DNA of 36,668 nucleotides from assembly GCA_000969725.1 (NCBI GenBank), contig JXSR01S023206.1; one strand, written 5' to 3'. Numbering within the stretch: position 1 is the stretch's first letter; each line of letters begins with the position of its first letter. Shown here piece by piece: positions 33,431 to 36,668 of the stretch. A model generated the notes under the pieces. The model searched no databases. It was given only the letters and a program-made list of their open reading frames with translations, and had not been told where the DNA came from. The translations under genes and the position numbers were made by a program. Source of the DNA: Ophiothrix spiculata. Taxonomy: Eukaryota > Echinodermata > Ophiuroidea > Amphilepidida > Ophiotrichidae.

Positions 33431-33581
33431 GTGTACCGCCGCGGCAAAAGGGTCCAGTTGTCGGCTCGTACATGTTGCTCCTTGTAGCATATCTAATGTA
33501 TGGTATTTGTATACATCAGATATGCTACAATGAGCTACATGTAGGAGTCAACAACTGGACCCTTTTTCCGCGGCGGTACAC
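33431..33581. mobile_element. 151-bp near-perfect palindromic MITE
   Basis: GTGTACCGCCGCGG at the left is the exact inverse of CCGCGGCGGTACAC at the right. Pairing continues through AAGGGTCCAGTTGT / ACAACTGGACCCTT, TTGTAGCATATCT / AGATATGCTACAA and ATGTAT / ATACAT around a loop of about 9 bases. ATAT flanks both ends (33427-33430, 33582-33585); a TA duplication one step inward is equally consistent. The paralogous site near 22520 lacks it. Confidence 0.88.
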
Positions 33582-33639
33582 ATATGTGACTTTTAAGAGA
33601 TGAACTTTCTTTCTTCTTTTTCTCTATAACTTTATGTAA

Positions 33640-34000
33640 TTCAATGCAACATCAGACCATAACTGACAAAAAGAAATCTCCCTAATACAATATTTTTGAT
33701 GAACTTGACAGGAAACACAAATCTGCATGTATCATAATGCATGCTGTAATTACACTCATATAGCAATTCACATGGATACAGATAGAGTAATAAATGACGA
33801 ATGGAAAATTGGCTGATAAATTAGTTTGATAAATTACCTGTATTAGAGCATAGATTAGATTCTATGTCAGATTTAGATGCATTGTTTTATGGCAGGATGC
33901 AATTGCAAATATTAGTGAATAAATCATTAGATTGATTTGATGTGGAGTCAATTATGAATTCAAGTGCAATAACATCATAATTTAACTTTCGGGGGAAGGG
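33640..34000 (+). repeat. Repeat block shared with 22610-22990 and 28770-29140
   Basis: Contains TGTAATTCAATGCAACATCA, CTGACAAAAAGAAATCTCCC and TAGTTTGATAAATTACCTGT in the conserved order. It is the direct counterpart of 22610-22990 in the segmental duplication. Confidence 0.8.
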
Positions 34001-34284
34001 GCTGCTACAACATGGATAAGATGCACCTGGTAAGAGGGAGAACACCTTAAAGCAATACTGTAAAGTGTTCAAATGAAGTGCCCCCTGTCACCCATGACTT
34101 TTGAATTTTTTAGCTTATTGGGTTTCTTTGGGGTAGATATTAATACCCTCCAAACGATTTGGCTTAATTATGCCTATATTTCTGTTAAGGCCATTAGTTG
34201 AATAAAATTCAGGAAATAAAGTATTTTTTTAGAGCATTGCTAGAAGACTTCTCTATTGAGGTCTATGTTGGATGTATATTTCAG

Positions 34285-34604
34285 CAGTGGCATAGCAAGA
34301 GTTTCAATATTGGGGTGCAATTTTTTTTCCAACCAACAACCGATATACGAGTCTCAAAAGGTAGACCCAAATTTTTTTCAACGTAGCTTTTGAAAGCTGA
34401 CAAGCAAAAAAATGCAGCTTTTCAAACAAATTGGTTCATATTTTACTAACAACTAACATTGTTCAAAATAACACAACAAACTTCTCTTCGGCTTCAAATT
34501 TCTGACAGTGGTACAAATTTACTGACAGATGACCTCTTCCTAAAGACACATGAAATATTTTGGGTGAAGCCACACCCCTGGCACCTCCTCTGGCTATACA
34601 ACTG
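34285..34604. mobile_element. hAT-like MITE related to 10513-10896
   Basis: The left end CAGTGGCATAGCAAGAG pairs with the right end (reverse complement CAGTTGTATAGCCAGAG). The flanking octamers are TATTTCAG (34277-34284) and TACTTCAG (34605-34612), seven of eight identical. Internal similarity to 10513-10896 includes GACCCAA…TTTTTTTCAAC and the CTGACAAGCAAAAA word. Confidence 0.65.
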
Positions 34605-34754
34605 TACTTCAGTGAGGGTGGTTTATACAACACCATGCCATGGCGAATCTATCTTGTTATTTTTAAATTGATATAAAAAAATTTGGATTACAACATTTTT
34701 TATATGCACTGGGCTCAAATTGTGTGGAAAGCATAAACACAACTCAAACCTGAA

Positions 34755-35425
34755 ATTTGTAATTCCAGCATGCAGCCAATTGAGACTTCAGCTCAAATAA
34801 AATATATTGAAATTTCGTTCCACTAGTTAAAAAATCTCGTAAAGTTGTTATTCCATCAAGCAAACAAAAAGAAGTAGTCTTGAAAAGCTTCAATACTGAT
34901 GTCAGAACTAACAGTATGAAAGACAATATTCTTAATGTGAAACAGAATACTAGGTCTTTGAGGCCTAGAGTGTCATTATTGCCCAGCAAGACAAACTCAA
35001 AAGAAAATTTTATTTATTCTCATAATTGAGTTTGCATACACATCACGTTTTTCTAAAAGCAGTGAGATTATTTGCTCATCAGCCATTGTATCATGTTCAG
35101 CATACATGTCTGGCTGAAATGGAATCCATGGTCAGTCCCTCACTTCAGTATCTCTCTGATGTATTATGCCAGGCAAGCTTTCATGCAAACAAGTCGTCTC
35201 CCATGAAAACAAGACAGCAATAACTGTTTGCTTTGTGTCAAGTTCTTGCATGGTTTCAACAAAAGCTTGTTTTATTTTCATCACTTTCTTATGGTATTGT
35301 TGCTTGCACAATGTTGCTGTAATTGAATTGTAGCAAAGTATTACATTTCATTAGAGTCTCTCCAATGTATTAAAGGTTGTCTGGCATGTATTTCCTGGAG
35401 GCCATTTGGCCTTTAAGAAGATCTG
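34755..35425 (+). repeat. Unnamed dispersed repeat family, member F
   Basis: Pairs with member C and carries the longest version of the short conserved frame (35026-35223). It ends with CCTGGAGGCCATTTGGCCTT in a single copy, whereas C has the 40-bp end duplicated. Confidence 0.85.
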
Positions 35426-36668
35426 TCAGATGAGATGGCAGTTGTATCACATGTTGGATGCCCGGGGTGGATGTGCTTGAATAGAACCTAGTGTGAGTTG
35501 TAAACCATTCACACATTTCTAGAATTGGTATCAAAAGAACATATATATTTTTTTATTTGCGTAGAGCATTATCAGATGATGAATGTCTTATGTGTTTCTC
35601 ACATATTCATGTAAGTGATTTATAGTGCATTTTATGCTTTGGTGAAATTCCATCTGGTTACTTGGGAAAAGATAATTTTGGTTTTTTATCCCAATTCTTT
35701 TTTCACACAGTGTTTAATTTTTTTTAAAGTAAAATTGAATTAGTTTATTGTCTATTAAACAACACAACACAAAACAAAACAACAAATAAACATACCATCA
35801 TACAACCAGATAGAATCATTTACCAATTTAATGGAAAATCTGAAACGAATTATAAATCTTTCCTCATGCATGTTTAATATTTATTCAAAAGAATAGAAAT
35901 GACATTGCTCTCAGCAAAACAAACAGGAAAAAATCAGTACTTAATGCATTATTGTTGGAGAGACATGAAGTAAATTTCAACATCTAATTCAATTTGCAAT
36001 TTGCCTACACAATTCAATCATTCATACATACTACCTGTTATAGTGACGATAATCTAATATTGTGTGCAGGTTTAATGAAAATGTGTCAATATTTTGTCTA
36101 TGATCAAAAATCTTATTAAATGAGTTTTCAATGGGATTGAGAACTGAATTGATAAGCATTTGAAGAAGGAATATGTTTATGAAAATGAGGTAATCATTTT
36201 TGGTTAGTGGCTTGTTTTTAACTAAAGCTCCCTGATCCATGCTATGATATGTAGATTTCATGCTGATCAAACACAAATGTTTCCAAATTTGCATGATATA
36301 TAGAAAAAAGCAGATTAAAGTAGATATCATCCATTTATTCATTAATTCAAATAAGGCAAAGTAAAGACATATTTATGTTTCTCGTCCCCCACGCTTCCTT
36401 TTTAAAGATTTTGTATTTTGTACATTTCATTTATAATTTGTTCATAAATATTTTGAAGAAAGCAATTGTCTACCTGATTAACGCTGATCAACACAAAAAA
36501 TACAGCAAAATAGTTTCGAGTGCTCCCGACTCAACAGGCCTTCAGAAACTTTTAACGTATGTTTTCCTATTTTACAAAATGCTGACTTTTCACATATTTG
36601 CTAAATTTAAAAACAAATTATAACATAATATATATCAGCTACTTTTTGTTAATCTTGTGGAAGCAGAT

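Larger units (their letters stand above)
26232..36668 (+). repeat. Segmental duplication, copy 2 (runs off the window end)
   Basis: Colinear with 18243-25440 but about 3 kb longer because of extra segments: about 27865-28765, 28880-29630, 30792-31441, 32445-33215, 33431-33581 and roughly 34030-34640. Similarity is still present at the last base, so the right edge is outside the window. Confidence 0.9.

Overview
This is an AT-rich window from a metazoan nuclear genome, and it is mostly transposable-element debris. It has a Penelope-like retroelement with a GIY-YIG endonuclease, the 3' end of a CR1/L2-type LINE, TA-flanked mariner-like elements, tRNA-related repeats with a Pol III B-box, and many short inverted-repeat (MITE-like) elements. 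There is no operon-like gene packing and no long intact ORF. This mix suggests an invertebrate, most plausibly a marine deuterostome such as an echinoderm or hemichordate. The species is an inference and the sequence does not fix it.

The only convincing host-gene sequence is one 38-nt exon at 17601-17638 on the + strand. It encodes the catalytic loop of an AGC-type Ser/Thr protein kinase (R|DIKPDNILLDEE|G), with a pyrimidine-rich acceptor before it and a GTAAGC donor after it. An STK32/YANK-like gene is my favoured guess. Most of the window would then be intronic or flanking DNA of that gene.

Left part (1-17.6 kb): a TTAA-flanked MITE (175-497); a 1.08-kb TA-flanked mariner-like element with a scrap of transposase (796-1877); a 967-bp element with 22-bp terminal repeats (5507-6473); directly beside it a Penelope-like element flanked by 161-bp inverted repeats (6479-7538); a tRNA-like repeat (9112-9343); a 303-bp tandem duplication (9618-10196); a hAT-type MITE with an 8-bp target duplication (10513-10896); a 1.17-kb mariner-like element with long terminal repeats, whose transposase start is split by a nested LINE/SINE tail (11394-12562); then more MITEs and a tandem repeat (13156-15763).

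Right part (18.2-36.67 kb): a large direct segmental duplication. Copy 1 is about 18243-25440 and copy 2 about 26232 to the window end. The copies are colinear but differ by clean insertions, so each serves as an empty-site control for the other. The differences include a tRNA-like repeat in copy 1, and in copy 2 a 220-bp MITE with a 9-bp duplication, a composite foldback element, a LINE fragment and a 151-bp near-perfect palindrome. Each copy carries three members of an unnamed 0.5-0.7-kb repeat family, one inverted and two direct, giving six members in the window. I recognise no intact protein-coding gene in the duplicated block.
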